A DNA stretch of 64,000 bases from Melioribacteraceae bacterium (GCA_016342755.1 JAEINS010000016.1:1-64000); one strand, 5' to 3'. Positions 45,206 through 55,243 are shown, numbered from the stretch's first letter. The notes: generated by a model from the sequence alone, not told the origin. Numbers and translations are program-made.

Positions 45206-46477
45206 TTAATGTAATCCATCAACAATTTTCTCATCATAAAGAAGATGCTCGAATGTTTCCCGGCTTCTTACAACATAATATTTATCACCATCTACCATTA
45301 CTTCTGCCGGTCTTCTTCTTGCATTATAGTTTGAGGCCATTACCATTGAATAAGCTCCGGCTGACATCACTGCTAATTTATCGCCACTCTTAACTTTAGA
45401 GATCTCTCTTTTCTTGGCAAGAAAATCGCCACTTTCACAAACAGGACCAACTACATCAGCAATAATATCTTCTTCACCATTTTTTATTACTGGTTGTATA
45501 TGATGATAACTACCATAAATACTGGGTCTTAGAAGATCAGTCATAGCAGCATCAGTTACAATAAAGTTTTTGTTATTGTTTGATTTTGTATATAAAACCT
45601 CAGTAAGCAAAACCCCGCCATTTGCAGTAAAGTAACGACCAGGTTCAAACATAATTTCGCAATTAAGTTTCTTAAATAATGGCACAATTGCTTCAGCTAA
45701 CTGAGCCGGAGTAAACGTTGTTTCATCCTTATATAACACGCCCATTCCGCCGCCAATATCAAAATGCTCTATGGATATTCCGTTTGAACGAAGTTCTTCA
45801 ACTAAAGAAGATAATTTTTCAACTGCTTCTATATAAGGTTCAATGGTTGTAATTTGTGAACCAATATGCATATCAATACCAGTCATTTTTATATTTGGCA
45901 TTTTATCACATTCAGTAAAAAACTGTACAGCTTCAGTTGCCGCAATTCCAAATTTATTTTCTGCAAGTCCGGTAGAAATATAAGAATGTGTTTTTGCGTC
46001 TACATTTGGATTAACCCTAAACGCAACATGGGCAACTTTACCTAGTTCACCGGCAATTTTATTAATTAGTTCAACTTCTCCGTAAGATTCAGCTTTTATA
46101 ATTAGAACATCATTTTCCAATCCCATTCTAATTTCATCGGCAGTTTTGCCAACGCCGGTTAACAATATTTTTTTAGGATCAATACCTGCTTTTAATGCTC
46201 TATAAAGTTCACCTGCCGAGTTCACATCAATTCCGCTTCCAAGATCAGCAAAGGTTTTTATCACATTAAGATTAAAATTGGATTTAGACGCAAAAAATAT
46301 TTTATGATTTACGTCTTTAAATGCGTTAGTAAATTCCAGGTACCTGTCCTGAAAAAACTTTTTGCTGTAAACATACAAGGGTGTTCCAAGCTCATCAGCA
46401 ACCGGATTTAATTTTACATCTTCGCAGTAAAGTTCATTTTCTTTATAAATGAAATAATCTGAATTAAAATATCTCAT
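45206..46477 (-). CDS. lysA: Diaminopimelate decarboxylase
   Basis: 423 residues. The PLP-binding Lys is in KIFFASKSNFNLNV (~50-60), in place of the common YAxKAN. Other motifs: GSGIDVNSAGELYRAL, DMHIGSQI, FDIGGGMGVLY, FEPGRYFTANGG, GPVCESGDFLAK and SAGAYSMVMASNYNARRRPAEV. These define fold-III DAP decarboxylases, which make L-lysine from meso-DAP, the last step of lysine synthesis. The gene is divergent from leuS, with 182 bases between their starts. The MATE gene lies downstream. Confidence 0.95.
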   Translation of the reverse strand: MRYFNSDYFIYKENELYCEDVKLNPVADELGTPLYVYSKKFFQDRYLEFTNAFKDVNHKIFFASKSNFNLNVIKTFADLGSGIDVNSAGELYRALKAGIDPKKILLTGVGKTADEIRMGLENDVLIIKAESYGEVELINKIAGELGKVAHVAFRVNPNVDAKTHSYISTGLAENKFGIAATEAVQFFTECDKMPNIKMTGIDMHIGSQITTIEPYIEAVEKLSSLVEELRSNGISIEHFDIGGGMGVLYKDETTFTPAQLAEAIVPLFKKLNCEIMFEPGRYFTANGGVLLTEVLYTKSNNNKNFIVTDAAMTDLLRPSIYGSYHHIQPVIKNGEEDIIADVVGPVCESGDFLAKKREISKVKSGDKLAVMSAGAYSMVMASNYNARRRPAEVMVDGDKYYVVRSRETFEHLLYDEKIVDGLH

Positions 46478-46576
46478 ATTTTATCCCCACATTTAAAATT
46501 TTCACAACAGCTTCAAAAATATGAAATTATATTTTTATCTAATAATTTTTTTATTGATCTCTTTATTTTTCCTCAG

Positions 46577-46624
46577 AAAAGTTAACTTTTTCATCCTTGA
46601 TATCTGGCTCCTATTTAGTTAACT
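46577..46624. promoter_or_regulatory. Pair of AGTTAACT palindromes between lysA and leuS
   Basis: AGTTAACT occurs at 46580-46587 (within a 14-bp palindrome AAAAGTTAACTTTT, 46577-46590) and again at 46617-46624, 37 bases apart. Both lie in the divergent promoter region. This is a candidate operator; there is no direct evidence of a regulator, and GTTAAC is easily made by chance in AT-rich DNA. Confidence 0.3.
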
Positions 46625-46659
46625 TTAGGGTTATTTTTTCACAAAAATCATGAATAATT

Positions 46660-49128
46660 ATGAAATATCCATTTAACGAAGTTGAACAAAAATGGCGTAA
46701 AAACTGGGACGACAATAAATCATTTAAAACTAATTTCACTGATCTTGAGAAGAAACTTTATACTCTTGTGATGTTTATTTATCCTTCAGGCGCTAAATTA
46801 CACTGTGGTCACTGGTACAATTACGGGCCAACTGATTCATGGGCTAGATTTAAGAAGCTGCAAGGACATAATGTATTTGAACCGATGGGATACGATGCTT
46901 TTGGTCTTCCTGCAGAAAATTATGCTATTAAGACTGGGATTCATCCTTACGACAGCACAATGACGAATATAAAAGATATTCGGGAGCAGTTAAAAACTAT
47001 GGGCTGTATGTACGACTGGGATTCAGAACTTATGACTTGTGTTCCTGAATACTACAAATGGAATCAATGGTTATTCCTTCAATTATATAAAAAAGGATTA
47101 GCTTACAGGAAAAACGCGCCGGTTAACTGGTGTCCAAGCTGCCAGACTGTTCTTGCAAACGAGCAGGTTCAAACTGACGGAACCTGTGAAAGATGTGATA
47201 CACTTGTTAATAAAAAGAATTTAACCCAGTGGTTCTTTAAGATTACTGAATACGCTGATGAATTACTTGACGGATTAGAAAAAATTGAATGGCCGGAAAA
47301 AACTAAGCTGATGCAGAAAAACTGGATCGGTAAAAGTAGCGGTGCTGAGATTGAGTTTGATATTGTTGGTCATGATAAAAAAATAAAAGTGTTTACAACA
47401 CGTCCTGATACACTTTACGGTGTTACTTACGTTGTGCTTGCTCCTGAATTAGATTTAGTTCAGGAAGTGACAACTGATGAATATAAAAAAGGTGTTGAAG
47501 ATTATATTGAATCTGTAAAATCACTTTCCGAAATTGAAAGAACTTCAACCACAAAAGAAAAAACCGGTGTTCATACTGGTGCGTTTGCAATTAATCCGGT
47601 TAATGGCGAAAAAGTACCGATCCTAATTGCCGATTATGCGCTTGCAAGCTACGGAACCGGCTGTGTAATGGCTGTTCCGGGTCATGACATTAGAGATTTT
47701 GAATTTGCAAAAAAGTTTGAACTTCCAATCAGAAAAGTAATTCTTGAAGATGGTAAAACCGCTGAAGAAGAATTAACTGAAGCTTTTACTGAAGTCGGGA
47801 CTATGATTAACTCTGATATATTTAACGGAGAACGTTCTGATGCCGGCAAAGAAAAAATCACAAAATATTTGAATGATAAAAATGTAGGAAGACAAACTAT
47901 AAATTACCGATTACGCGACTGGCTAATTTCCCGCCAGAGATATTGGGGAACTCCAATTCCGGTTGTTTATTGCGATTCATGCGGCGAAGTAACTGTTCCA
48001 GAAGACCAGCTGCCGGTTGAACTTCCATACGAAGTTAATTTTTCGCATGACGGCGGATCGCCTCTTGCTACAAATGAAGAGTTTGTAAATTGTAAATGTC
48101 CAAAGTGCGGCGGCGATGCTAAACGTGATGTTGATACTATGGATACTTTTGTTGATTCATCCTGGTATTATTTACGCTATATGAATCCTAAGTTTTCTGA
48201 TGGAATGTTTGATAAAGATCTTGGCGATAACTGGACTCCGGTTGATATGTATGTTGGCGGCGCGGAACATGCTACAATGCATTTATTATACGCAAGATTC
48301 GTTCATAAATTCTTACGCGATATTGGAATGGTTAACAGTGATGAACCTTTCCAAAAGCTGATACACCAGGGAACCATTACTAATGCTGGTGCCAAGATGT
48401 CTAAATCGAAAGGAAATGTAGTTAATCCTGATGAGTTTATTAAAGATGTTGGTGCTGATGTATTTAGAATGTACTTAATGTTTATGGGACCTTATGAACT
48501 TGGCGGTGACTGGAGTGATAAAGGAATTGTTGGTGTTGATAGATTTGTTCAGAGAATTTACCAGATGATTAAAAATCACGAAGGTATTTCAAAAACTAAT
48601 CCGGCTGAAAACACTTATGATATTGGCTCTCTTTCTGAAGAAGAAAAAAATGTTTATCGTAAAGTGAATCAGTCACTTAGTAAAATTGCTGTTGAGATTG
48701 AACATTTCAGATTTAACACTGCTGTTGCTGTTTTAATGGAATTATTAAATGAGCTGACTAAAAATCTTTCCGGCTGTAGAAAAGATCTTAAGACTTATGC
48801 CTTGGAACGAATTACCGTTATGCTTTCTCCATTGGCTCCTCATCTTGGTGAAGAAGCATGGAGTCTTTTAGGAAAAGATACTTCTTTAAATGAAAGCCCG
48901 GTTTGGTTTGAAGTTGATGAAAAAGCTTTAACTGTTGATGAAGTAACAATTGTTGTTCAGATAATGGGTAAAGTTAGAGCCAAATTTGAAATGCCTTTGG
49001 ATAGTGATGAAGCTGCTGTTAGGGAAACTGCAATGAGTAATCCTAACGTGCTGTCGCATATTGAGGGAAAAACTATTGTTAAAGAGATTTACGTTAAAAA
49101 TAAAATTTATAATATAGTAGCAAAGTAA
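46660..49128 (+). CDS. leuS: Leucyl-tRNA synthetase
   Basis: 822 residues. The HIGH motif is AKLHCGHWYNYGPTD (~47), KMSKS is AKMSKSKGNVVNPDEF (~575). Zinc sites are CPSCQTVLANEQVQTDGTCERC and CDSCGE/CKCPKCGG. The CP1 editing domain (~220-410) includes VFTTRPDTLYGVTYVVLAPE and GTGCVMAVPGHDIRDFEFA, so post-transfer editing is intact. The C-terminal domain (VVQIMGKVRAKFEMP) ends with the usual VKNKIYNIVAK-type tail. It charges tRNA-Leu. Plus strand, followed after 102 bases by serS. Confidence 0.97.
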   Translation: MKYPFNEVEQKWRKNWDDNKSFKTNFTDLEKKLYTLVMFIYPSGAKLHCGHWYNYGPTDSWARFKKLQGHNVFEPMGYDAFGLPAENYAIKTGIHPYDSTMTNIKDIREQLKTMGCMYDWDSELMTCVPEYYKWNQWLFLQLYKKGLAYRKNAPVNWCPSCQTVLANEQVQTDGTCERCDTLVNKKNLTQWFFKITEYADELLDGLEKIEWPEKTKLMQKNWIGKSSGAEIEFDIVGHDKKIKVFTTRPDTLYGVTYVVLAPELDLVQEVTTDEYKKGVEDYIESVKSLSEIERTSTTKEKTGVHTGAFAINPVNGEKVPILIADYALASYGTGCVMAVPGHDIRDFEFAKKFELPIRKVILEDGKTAEEELTEAFTEVGTMINSDIFNGERSDAGKEKITKYLNDKNVGRQTINYRLRDWLISRQRYWGTPIPVVYCDSCGEVTVPEDQLPVELPYEVNFSHDGGSPLATNEEFVNCKCPKCGGDAKRDVDTMDTFVDSSWYYLRYMNPKFSDGMFDKDLGDNWTPVDMYVGGAEHATMHLLYARFVHKFLRDIGMVNSDEPFQKLIHQGTITNAGAKMSKSKGNVVNPDEFIKDVGADVFRMYLMFMGPYELGGDWSDKGIVGVDRFVQRIYQMIKNHEGISKTNPAENTYDIGSLSEEEKNVYRKVNQSLSKIAVEIEHFRFNTAVAVLMELLNELTKNLSGCRKDLKTYALERITVMLSPLAPHLGEEAWSLLGKDTSLNESPVWFEVDEKALTVDEVTIVVQIMGKVRAKFEMPLDSDEAAVRETAMSNPNVLSHIEGKTIVKEIYVKNKIYNIVAK

Positions 49129-49140
49129 TTTATTACACTT

Positions 49141-49199
49141 ATTTGTCATTCTGAGGAATCCGTTAAATAGGATTTCTCACTTCGTTAGGAATGACAAAT
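49141..49199. repeat. Nested palindromic repeat between leuS and serS
   Basis: Outer arms atttgtcattc (49141-49151) and gaatgacaaat (49189-49199) are perfect 11-bp reverse complements. Inside, tgaggaatcc (49152-49161) pairs with ggatttctca (49170-49179) with one G-T wobble. The sequence resembles the 'gtcattctgag ... aatgaca' intergenic palindromes I recall from this bacterial group. It may serve as the leuS terminator. Confidence 0.7.
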
Positions 49200-49229
49200 T
49201 AAAATAGACTTCAAATTATTGAGGAAATA

Positions 49230-50507
49230 ATGTTAGACATAAAATTAATTAGAGAAAATCCTGAACTTGTAAAGCAGGGAATCTCTAATAAAAATGAAAA
49301 AGATACAGTTGATGAAATTTTGGCGGCTGATAAAGAAAGAAGAGAACTAGTAGCCAAAGTTGAAGAATTAAAAGCTAAAAAAAATAAAGTATCGCAGGAA
49401 GTTGGAAAACTTAAAAAAGCTGGTGAAGATGCATCTGACATAATTGCTGAGATGGGAAAAGTTGCCAACGAAGTAAAAGAGCTTGATGAAAAACTGAGAG
49501 AAGTTGAAGATAAGTTAAATGAGCTTTTAATGTGGGTTCCTAATCTTCCAAACAAAAATACACCAATTGGTAAAAGTGCCGATGATAATATTGAAACAAA
49601 ACAATGGCTGCCGGAAGGTTTTAATTTTGAAAACGATTTTGAAAAAATGGATCACGTTGAGCTTGGCAAAAAATTAAACATTCTGGATTTTGAACGCGGT
49701 GCTAAAATCAGCGGATCGGGTTTCCCGGTTTATGTTGGCAAGGGTGCAACTCTGGAACGTGCTTTAATAAACTATATGCTCGATCTTCATATAAACGAAC
49801 ATGGATTTACAGAAATTCTACCGCCTTTTATGGTTAATGCCGAATCAATGCGCGGTACAGGTCAGTTACCTAAAATGGCTGATGATATGTACACCTGCGA
49901 AAAAGACGGAGTTTATCCCATTCCTACTGCCGAAGTTCCTATAACTAACCTTCACAGAAAAGAAGTGCTTGAAGAAAAAGATCTTCCGATAAATTATGTT
50001 GGTTATTCAGCGTGCTTCAGAAGAGAGGCCGGTTCTTATGGTAAAGATTCTAAAGGCTTTTTAAGAGTACATCAGTTTAATAAAATAGAAATGGTGAAAT
50101 TTGTTAAACCGGAAACTTCTTATCAGGAATTAGATAAACTGGTAGATTACGCAACTGAAATTTTAGAGAAATTAAAAATACCTTATAGAATACTGCAATT
50201 ATGTTCTGGCGATTTAAGTTTTGCAGCTGCAATGTGCTTTGATATTGAGACATGGTCGCCTGCGGAAAATAAATGGCTCGAAGCCTCATCGTGCAGTAAC
50301 TTTGAAGATTTCCAAGCCAGGAGAGCAAGTATCAGATATCGTAAAACTGAAGATAAAAAATTAGATTTTCTACACACTCTAAATGGTTCCGGTCTTGCAA
50401 CAAGTCGGTTGATGGTTTCTTTACTCGAAAATTATCAGACTCCGGAAGGCAAAATTATTGTACCTGAAGTTTTACAAAAGTATACCGGGTTTAAAATTAT
50501 AGGTTAG
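49230..50507 (+). CDS. serS: Seryl-tRNA synthetase
   Basis: 425 residues. The N-terminal tRNA-binding coiled coil spans ~28-100 (LVAKVEELKAKKNKVSQEVGKL, VANEVKELDEKLREVEDKLNELL). The class II core has motif 1 near LERALINYMLDLHINEHGFTE, motif 2 FRREAGSYGKDSKGFLRVHQF and motif 3 NGSGLATSRLMVSLLENYQ. The active site EVSSCSN-like ASSCSNFEDFQARR is present. It charges tRNA-Ser. It follows leuS on the plus strand and is closed by the hairpin at 50521-50542. Confidence 0.97.
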   Translation: MLDIKLIRENPELVKQGISNKNEKDTVDEILAADKERRELVAKVEELKAKKNKVSQEVGKLKKAGEDASDIIAEMGKVANEVKELDEKLREVEDKLNELLMWVPNLPNKNTPIGKSADDNIETKQWLPEGFNFENDFEKMDHVELGKKLNILDFERGAKISGSGFPVYVGKGATLERALINYMLDLHINEHGFTEILPPFMVNAESMRGTGQLPKMADDMYTCEKDGVYPIPTAEVPITNLHRKEVLEEKDLPINYVGYSACFRREAGSYGKDSKGFLRVHQFNKIEMVKFVKPETSYQELDKLVDYATEILEKLKIPYRILQLCSGDLSFAAAMCFDIETWSPAENKWLEASSCSNFEDFQARRASIRYRKTEDKKLDFLHTLNGSGLATSRLMVSLLENYQTPEGKIIVPEVLQKYTGFKIIG

Positions 50508-50520
50508 TTTTAATTTCATT

Positions 50521-50542
50521 AAGCCGGATTAATATCCGGCTT
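50521..50542. terminator. Bidirectional terminator between serS and the deacetylase gene
   Basis: Perfect arms aagccggat (50521-50529) and atccggctt (50534-50542) with loop taat, T-rich to the right and A-run poor to the left. It lies between convergent genes. Confidence 0.85.
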
Positions 50543-51319
50543 TTAATTTCCCTCTATTATCAAATCTCTCATAGTCATAAATTTCATATCATTGTTTTTT
50601 ACAAATTTACAAATCGCTTCAAGAACATGAATACTGACTGTCTGTTTAGGAAGATTTTGTTCATCAGAAATTCTATGAGCGTAGAAAATAACTATCAAAT
50701 TATTTACTCTTGCATACTCCAACAACTTCAAAAGATATTCTTCGTAGTTGCCATAACTATTATCAATTCCTAATCCAAAAACAATTCTAGAACCATTGGC
50801 ATAATTTTTTTGTTCCGGAGCGTCTGTCTTCCCGTAAGTTGTTGCCCTAATTATATTAAAATGATCTAATAAAACTTCGTCAGTATCTTTTGTTCTTGCT
50901 CCGCCAGGATAGGCAAATGAGTTTATTTTTAATCCATTCTTTTCTAAAATTTCTATTGATGGTAATATATCCGTTTGAATATATTCATCAAGTTTATCTG
51001 CCTGTGAATATTCTTTTGCCTTTTTGTGATTCAAACCATGAGAACCAACCTCGTGCCCTTTTGACTGTAATAGGCGTAATTTTTCAAAATCTTCTTCAGA
51101 TAATGTATTTAGATTGGAAATAAAAAATGTCGCTTTCCAGTCATATTTCTGCAACCCTAAATCCGCGTTATACCAATCACTAATAAAATAATCATCAAAA
51201 GTTATTACTACTCCGCCTCCATTAACTTCCTTAATTGTCTTCTCACAAGAAAGTAACAGAGTAATTGAAAAAATGATGCCAATTACTTTTAGGAGTCCAT
51301 TATTTAGTATTTTAATCAT
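50543..51319 (-). CDS. Polysaccharide deacetylase (NodB-domain) lipoprotein
   Basis: 258 residues from ATG 51319. The lipobox is LLLSC (~25). The NodB domain (~35-230) contains VVITFDDYFISDW (catalytic Asp-Asp), WKATFFISNL, GHEVGSHGLNHKKA (metal-binding H-x(3)-H), FAYPGGARTKDTDEVL and LIVIFYAHRIS. Family 4 carbohydrate esterases remove acetyl or acyl groups from glycans such as peptidoglycan, chitin or exopolysaccharide. It is likely periplasmic or membrane-anchored. Convergent with serS; upstream lies a 340-base spacer. Confidence 0.88.
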   Translation of the reverse strand: MIKILNNGLLKVIGIIFSITLLLSCEKTIKEVNGGGVVITFDDYFISDWYNADLGLQKYDWKATFFISNLNTLSEEDFEKLRLLQSKGHEVGSHGLNHKKAKEYSQADKLDEYIQTDILPSIEILEKNGLKINSFAYPGGARTKDTDEVLLDHFNIIRATTYGKTDAPEQKNYANGSRIVFGLGIDNSYGNYEEYLLKLLEYARVNNLIVIFYAHRISDEQNLPKQTVSIHVLEAICKFVKNNDMKFMTMRDLIIEGN

Positions 51320-51663
51320 CACAATTCATTGAAATGTATGTGGAGAGACAAAGTTTGTTTCATGTTAATAATTTACTTTCGATAATTATTGTTAAACATT
51401 ATTTTTATTTACTAGATGCCTTAGAAGACATAAACTCTTTTAATAAATTATATATTTGAAAAAACAAATACTTTGGAAGAAAACATTGAATTATTAACTC
51501 TGGGAACTAATTAAAATTCATCTAAAGTATTCCTTTTGCATTTAATTGGGTCTTTTTCTTAGTTGCCCAAAATCACAAAAACTTAGATACTAAATCTTTT
51601 CCACCATTTTTAAACAGATAGTTTGTATTTTTAGACTTCAAAAAAATTGTAGATATTATACCT
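51320..51663. other. Intergenic spacer without recognised gene
   Basis: 344 bases, strongly AT-rich, between the divergent deacetylase gene and the ABC exporter operon. Only short shadow frames are present. It must hold promoters for both directions, but I see no unambiguous promoter elements, RNA gene or repeat. Confidence 0.6.
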
Positions 51664-53412
51664 ATGAAAACACTGTCAGAACTGAATAAGTACTTTATTA
51701 AATACAAGAATAAACTTGCCCTCGGAATTTTGTTTATAATCATATCCGATGTTTCGCAGGTAATTATTCCATTCTTCTTAAAAGAAGCAATAGACTCATT
51801 TAAAGAAAACATTACAATTGAAAGCATTGTTAAGTATGCTTTATTTATTGTTGTAGCTGCTGTTATTAGCGGTATTTTTAGGTTCTTTATTCGTGAAACT
51901 ATTATAGTTGTTTCCAGAGAAATTGAGTATGACCTGAGACAGGATTTCTGGACCCATATTCAAAAATTGTCTTACCGGTTTTTTCAGAATACTACGACCG
52001 GAAATATTATGGCTCATGCTACTAATGATATTGCGGCAGTACGTATGTATGTTGGACCGGCAGTTATGTATTCTGTTGACACATTTATAAAATCAATAAT
52101 TGTAATAACAATTTTAATATCTATAAATCCGCTGCTCACATTCTATACGCTTATTCCACTGCCATTTATGTCGGTTGCTGTTTATTATATAAGTAAAAAA
52201 CTTCATAAAAAATTCACAAAGATTCAGGAAAGGTTTTCTGACTTAACAACAAAGGCTCAGGAAAGTTTTTCAGGTATTCGTGTTGTTAAATCGTATGTTC
52301 GTGAAAAACGCGAGATTTATGAATTTACAAATTTGAGTGATCTTTATTTCACAAGTATGATGGATAAAGTAAAACTCCAGGCTTTTTTTATGCCGATTAT
52401 CTTTTTTATTACCGGACTCTCGGTAATTGTTATAATTCTATTCGGCGGCAGAATGGTTATTGATAAGGAATTAACAATAGGTGAAATTGCCGCATTTGTT
52501 GCCTACATAGGAATGCTTACCTGGCCGATGATAGCTTTTGGATGGGTAATGAACCTAATTCAGCAGGCTTCGGCAAGTATGAAGCGGCTAAAAAAAATGC
52601 AGTCGGAGAAAAGTGAAATTAGTGATACTGAAATAACTGATTATTCTATAAATGACATTAGCGGAAAAATTGAATTTAAGAATGTTAGTTTTAAATATAA
52701 AGAAGACCTTCCGGAAGTATTATCAAATATAAACTTGAAAGTTAACAATGGTGAAACTTTAGCTATAGTAGGGCATACAGGTGTTGGGAAAACTTCTTTT
52801 GTTAATCTGATTCCCCGTTTATATGATACCGTATTAGGCGATATATTAATTGATGATAAACCGATTAAAGAAATCCCATTAAATATTCTTAGAAAAAACA
52901 TTGGTATTGTTCCTCAGGAAGCGTTTTTATTTTCAGATACAATTGAAAATAATATCCTTTATGGAGCTGATATTAAAGATGATAATCTTCTAAAAGAAGT
53001 ATCAAAAATTTCTCTTCTTGATAAAGATGTTGAATCATTTCCTAATAAATATAATACAATTTTGGGTGAGCGCGGAATTACTTTATCTGGCGGACAAAAA
53101 CAAAGAACAAGTCTGGCACGTGCTTTGGCAATTGATCCTAAAATATTAATTCTTGATGATTCGTTCTCTGCTATCGATACAAAAACCGAAGAAGAAATTC
53201 TTATCAATCTTAAAGCGTTTATGAAAAACAGAACCAGTATTATTATAAGTCATAGAATATCGACTGTTAAAGATTCTGATAAAATTATTGTACTTGATGA
53301 CGGCAAAATTACGGAGGAAGGTACACACGATGAACTGGTGGCTAAAAAAGGAATCTATGCCGATATTCATTTTAAACAACTGCTTGAAGATGAACTTAAA
53401 CAAATTAATTAA
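51664..53412 (+). CDS. Heterodimeric ABC exporter subunit with degenerate ATP site
   Basis: 582 residues. Six TM helices (~1-310) are followed by one nucleotide-binding domain: Walker A GHTGVGKTSF, Q-loop IGIVPQEAFLF, signature ITLSGGQKQR, Walker B LILDDSFSAID, H-loop ISHRISTV. The residue after the Walker B Asp is Asp, not the catalytic Glu, so this subunit supplies the degenerate site. The next gene, 22 bases downstream, is a full-length partner. Together they match TM287/288- or BmrCD-type heterodimeric exporters for drugs or lipids. Confidence 0.93.
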   Translation: MKTLSELNKYFIKYKNKLALGILFIIISDVSQVIIPFFLKEAIDSFKENITIESIVKYALFIVVAAVISGIFRFFIRETIIVVSREIEYDLRQDFWTHIQKLSYRFFQNTTTGNIMAHATNDIAAVRMYVGPAVMYSVDTFIKSIIVITILISINPLLTFYTLIPLPFMSVAVYYISKKLHKKFTKIQERFSDLTTKAQESFSGIRVVKSYVREKREIYEFTNLSDLYFTSMMDKVKLQAFFMPIIFFITGLSVIVIILFGGRMVIDKELTIGEIAAFVAYIGMLTWPMIAFGWVMNLIQQASASMKRLKKMQSEKSEISDTEITDYSINDISGKIEFKNVSFKYKEDLPEVLSNINLKVNNGETLAIVGHTGVGKTSFVNLIPRLYDTVLGDILIDDKPIKEIPLNILRKNIGIVPQEAFLFSDTIENNILYGADIKDDNLLKEVSKISLLDKDVESFPNKYNTILGERGITLSGGQKQRTSLARALAIDPKILILDDSFSAIDTKTEEEILINLKAFMKNRTSIIISHRISTVKDSDKIIVLDDGKITEEGTHDELVAKKGIYADIHFKQLLEDELKQIN

Positions 53413-53434
53413 ACATACTTATTAAGGAATTTTA

Positions 53435-55210
53435 ATGATTCATAATCATGATGATATAGTTGGTAAAGCTTACGATTCTACTTTAATGAAACGCCTGCTG
53501 GGTTATATAAAGCCTTATAAGAAATATGTAGTACTTTCTATCTTATTAAACCTTATTGTTGCCGGACTTGGACCGTTAAGACCTTATTTAACAAAGCTTG
53601 CTATTGATGATAATATAGAAGTGGGAAATTACGACGGATTACTAACCATAGCGGTATTACTTGTTATATCATTGGTTTTACAATCTGCCATTCAATACTT
53701 TCTTACCTACTTTACACAATATATGGGTCAGAAAATTATTTACGATTTACGCAAAAAAGTATTTACACATGTACATAAATTATCACTTAAATATTTTGAT
53801 AAAACTCCTATCGGAAGATTAGTAACAAATGCTACAAATGATATTGAATCTCTTGATCAGATGTTCTCATCAGGGATTGTGATGATATTCAGTGATATTT
53901 TTATAATAATCTGGATACTCTTTTTCATGTTTTTTATGTCTTGGGATTTATCACTTGTTACTTTATCGGTATTGCCATTTTTAATTTATGGTACATTCCT
54001 ATTCAGAAAAAAAGTTCGCGAAGCTTACCGCAGAGTAAGAAAACATTTATCCAGGCTTAATTCATATATGCAGGAACATGTTTCGGGAATAAGTATTGTG
54101 CAAATATTCTCGAAAGAAAAGGAAGAGGAAAAACGGTTTTCTGAAATAAATAATGATCATAAGAAAGCAAACATTGATTCAATTTTCTACTATGCAATAT
54201 TTTATCCTAGTGTAGAACTGATCAGTTCAGTTGCGGTAGCTTTAATTATCTGGTACGGAGGAAGAGGAATATTAGAAGGTGTTGTAACAACCGGCGATCT
54301 GATTGCGTTTATATTATTCACCGAAATGTTCTTTAGACCAATCCGGGATTTATCGGAAAAATATAATATTCTTCAAACAGCAATGGCTTCATCAGAAAGA
54401 ATTTTTGGATTACTTGATAATAATACATTTATAGAGAACCCGGAAAATCCTGAAGAGTTAGAAAATGTTAAAGGTGGAATTGAATTTAAAAATGTAAATT
54501 TTGCATACAATGAAGAAAATTATGTTTTAAAAAATATTTCTTTCAAAATTGAACCGGGTGAAACTGTAGCTATAGTTGGCGCTACCGGAGCCGGTAAAAC
54601 TACTATTATTAATACATTCACCAGATTCTATGATATTAATAGCGGTGAAATATTATTGGACGGGAAAAATATTCGTAACCTTAGAAAAGAAGATTTAAGA
54701 AAATATATTTCAGTTGTATTGCAGGATGTTCAGTTATTTTCGGGTACTATCAAATCTAATATTGATTTGAACTCTTCTAAAATTTCACAAGAACAGGTTA
54801 TAGAAGCGGCTAAAACAGTTGGGGCAAATAGTTTTATAGAAAATCTTCCAAACAAATATGATGAGATTGTAAAGGAAAAAGGTGCAACTTTAAGTGTAGG
54901 ACAAAAACAATTAATTTCTTTTGCGCGCGCTTTGGCTTATAACCCTAAAATCTTGATACTTGATGAAGCCACTTCCAGTATTGATACAGAAACCGAAATG
55001 CTAATTCAGAAAGCTATTGAGAAACTATTAGTGGGCAGAACCTCTATTGTTATTGCTCATAGATTATCTACAATTCAAAATGCCGATAAAATAATTGTAA
55101 TGCACAAAGGTGAAATTAGAGAGATTGGAAATCATCAGCAATTGCTTGCTAAAAAAGGTATCTATTATAAATTGTATCAGCTGCAGTACAAAGATCAGGA
55201 AGTAGCTTAA
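53435..55210 (+). CDS. Heterodimeric ABC exporter subunit with catalytic Walker B glutamate
   Basis: 591 residues: an elbow helix, six TM helices (~25-335) and an NBD with Walker A GATGAGKTTI, Q-loop SVVLQDVQLF, signature ATLSVGQKQL, Walker B LILDEATSSID and H-loop IAHRLSTI. The Walker B Glu is present, while the signature motif is LSVGQ (Gly to Val). So its Walker site pairs with the good LSGGQ of the first subunit, and the first subunit's weak Walker B pairs with LSVGQ. This is the expected asymmetric arrangement. Confidence 0.93.
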   Translation: MIHNHDDIVGKAYDSTLMKRLLGYIKPYKKYVVLSILLNLIVAGLGPLRPYLTKLAIDDNIEVGNYDGLLTIAVLLVISLVLQSAIQYFLTYFTQYMGQKIIYDLRKKVFTHVHKLSLKYFDKTPIGRLVTNATNDIESLDQMFSSGIVMIFSDIFIIIWILFFMFFMSWDLSLVTLSVLPFLIYGTFLFRKKVREAYRRVRKHLSRLNSYMQEHVSGISIVQIFSKEKEEEKRFSEINNDHKKANIDSIFYYAIFYPSVELISSVAVALIIWYGGRGILEGVVTTGDLIAFILFTEMFFRPIRDLSEKYNILQTAMASSERIFGLLDNNTFIENPENPEELENVKGGIEFKNVNFAYNEENYVLKNISFKIEPGETVAIVGATGAGKTTIINTFTRFYDINSGEILLDGKNIRNLRKEDLRKYISVVLQDVQLFSGTIKSNIDLNSSKISQEQVIEAAKTVGANSFIENLPNKYDEIVKEKGATLSVGQKQLISFARALAYNPKILILDEATSSIDTETEMLIQKAIEKLLVGRTSIVIAHRLSTIQNADKIIVMHKGEIREIGNHQQLLAKKGIYYKLYQLQYKDQEVA

Positions 55211-55243
55211 AAATAATGGAGTCTGTTTAAGTGTAAAACTTAA

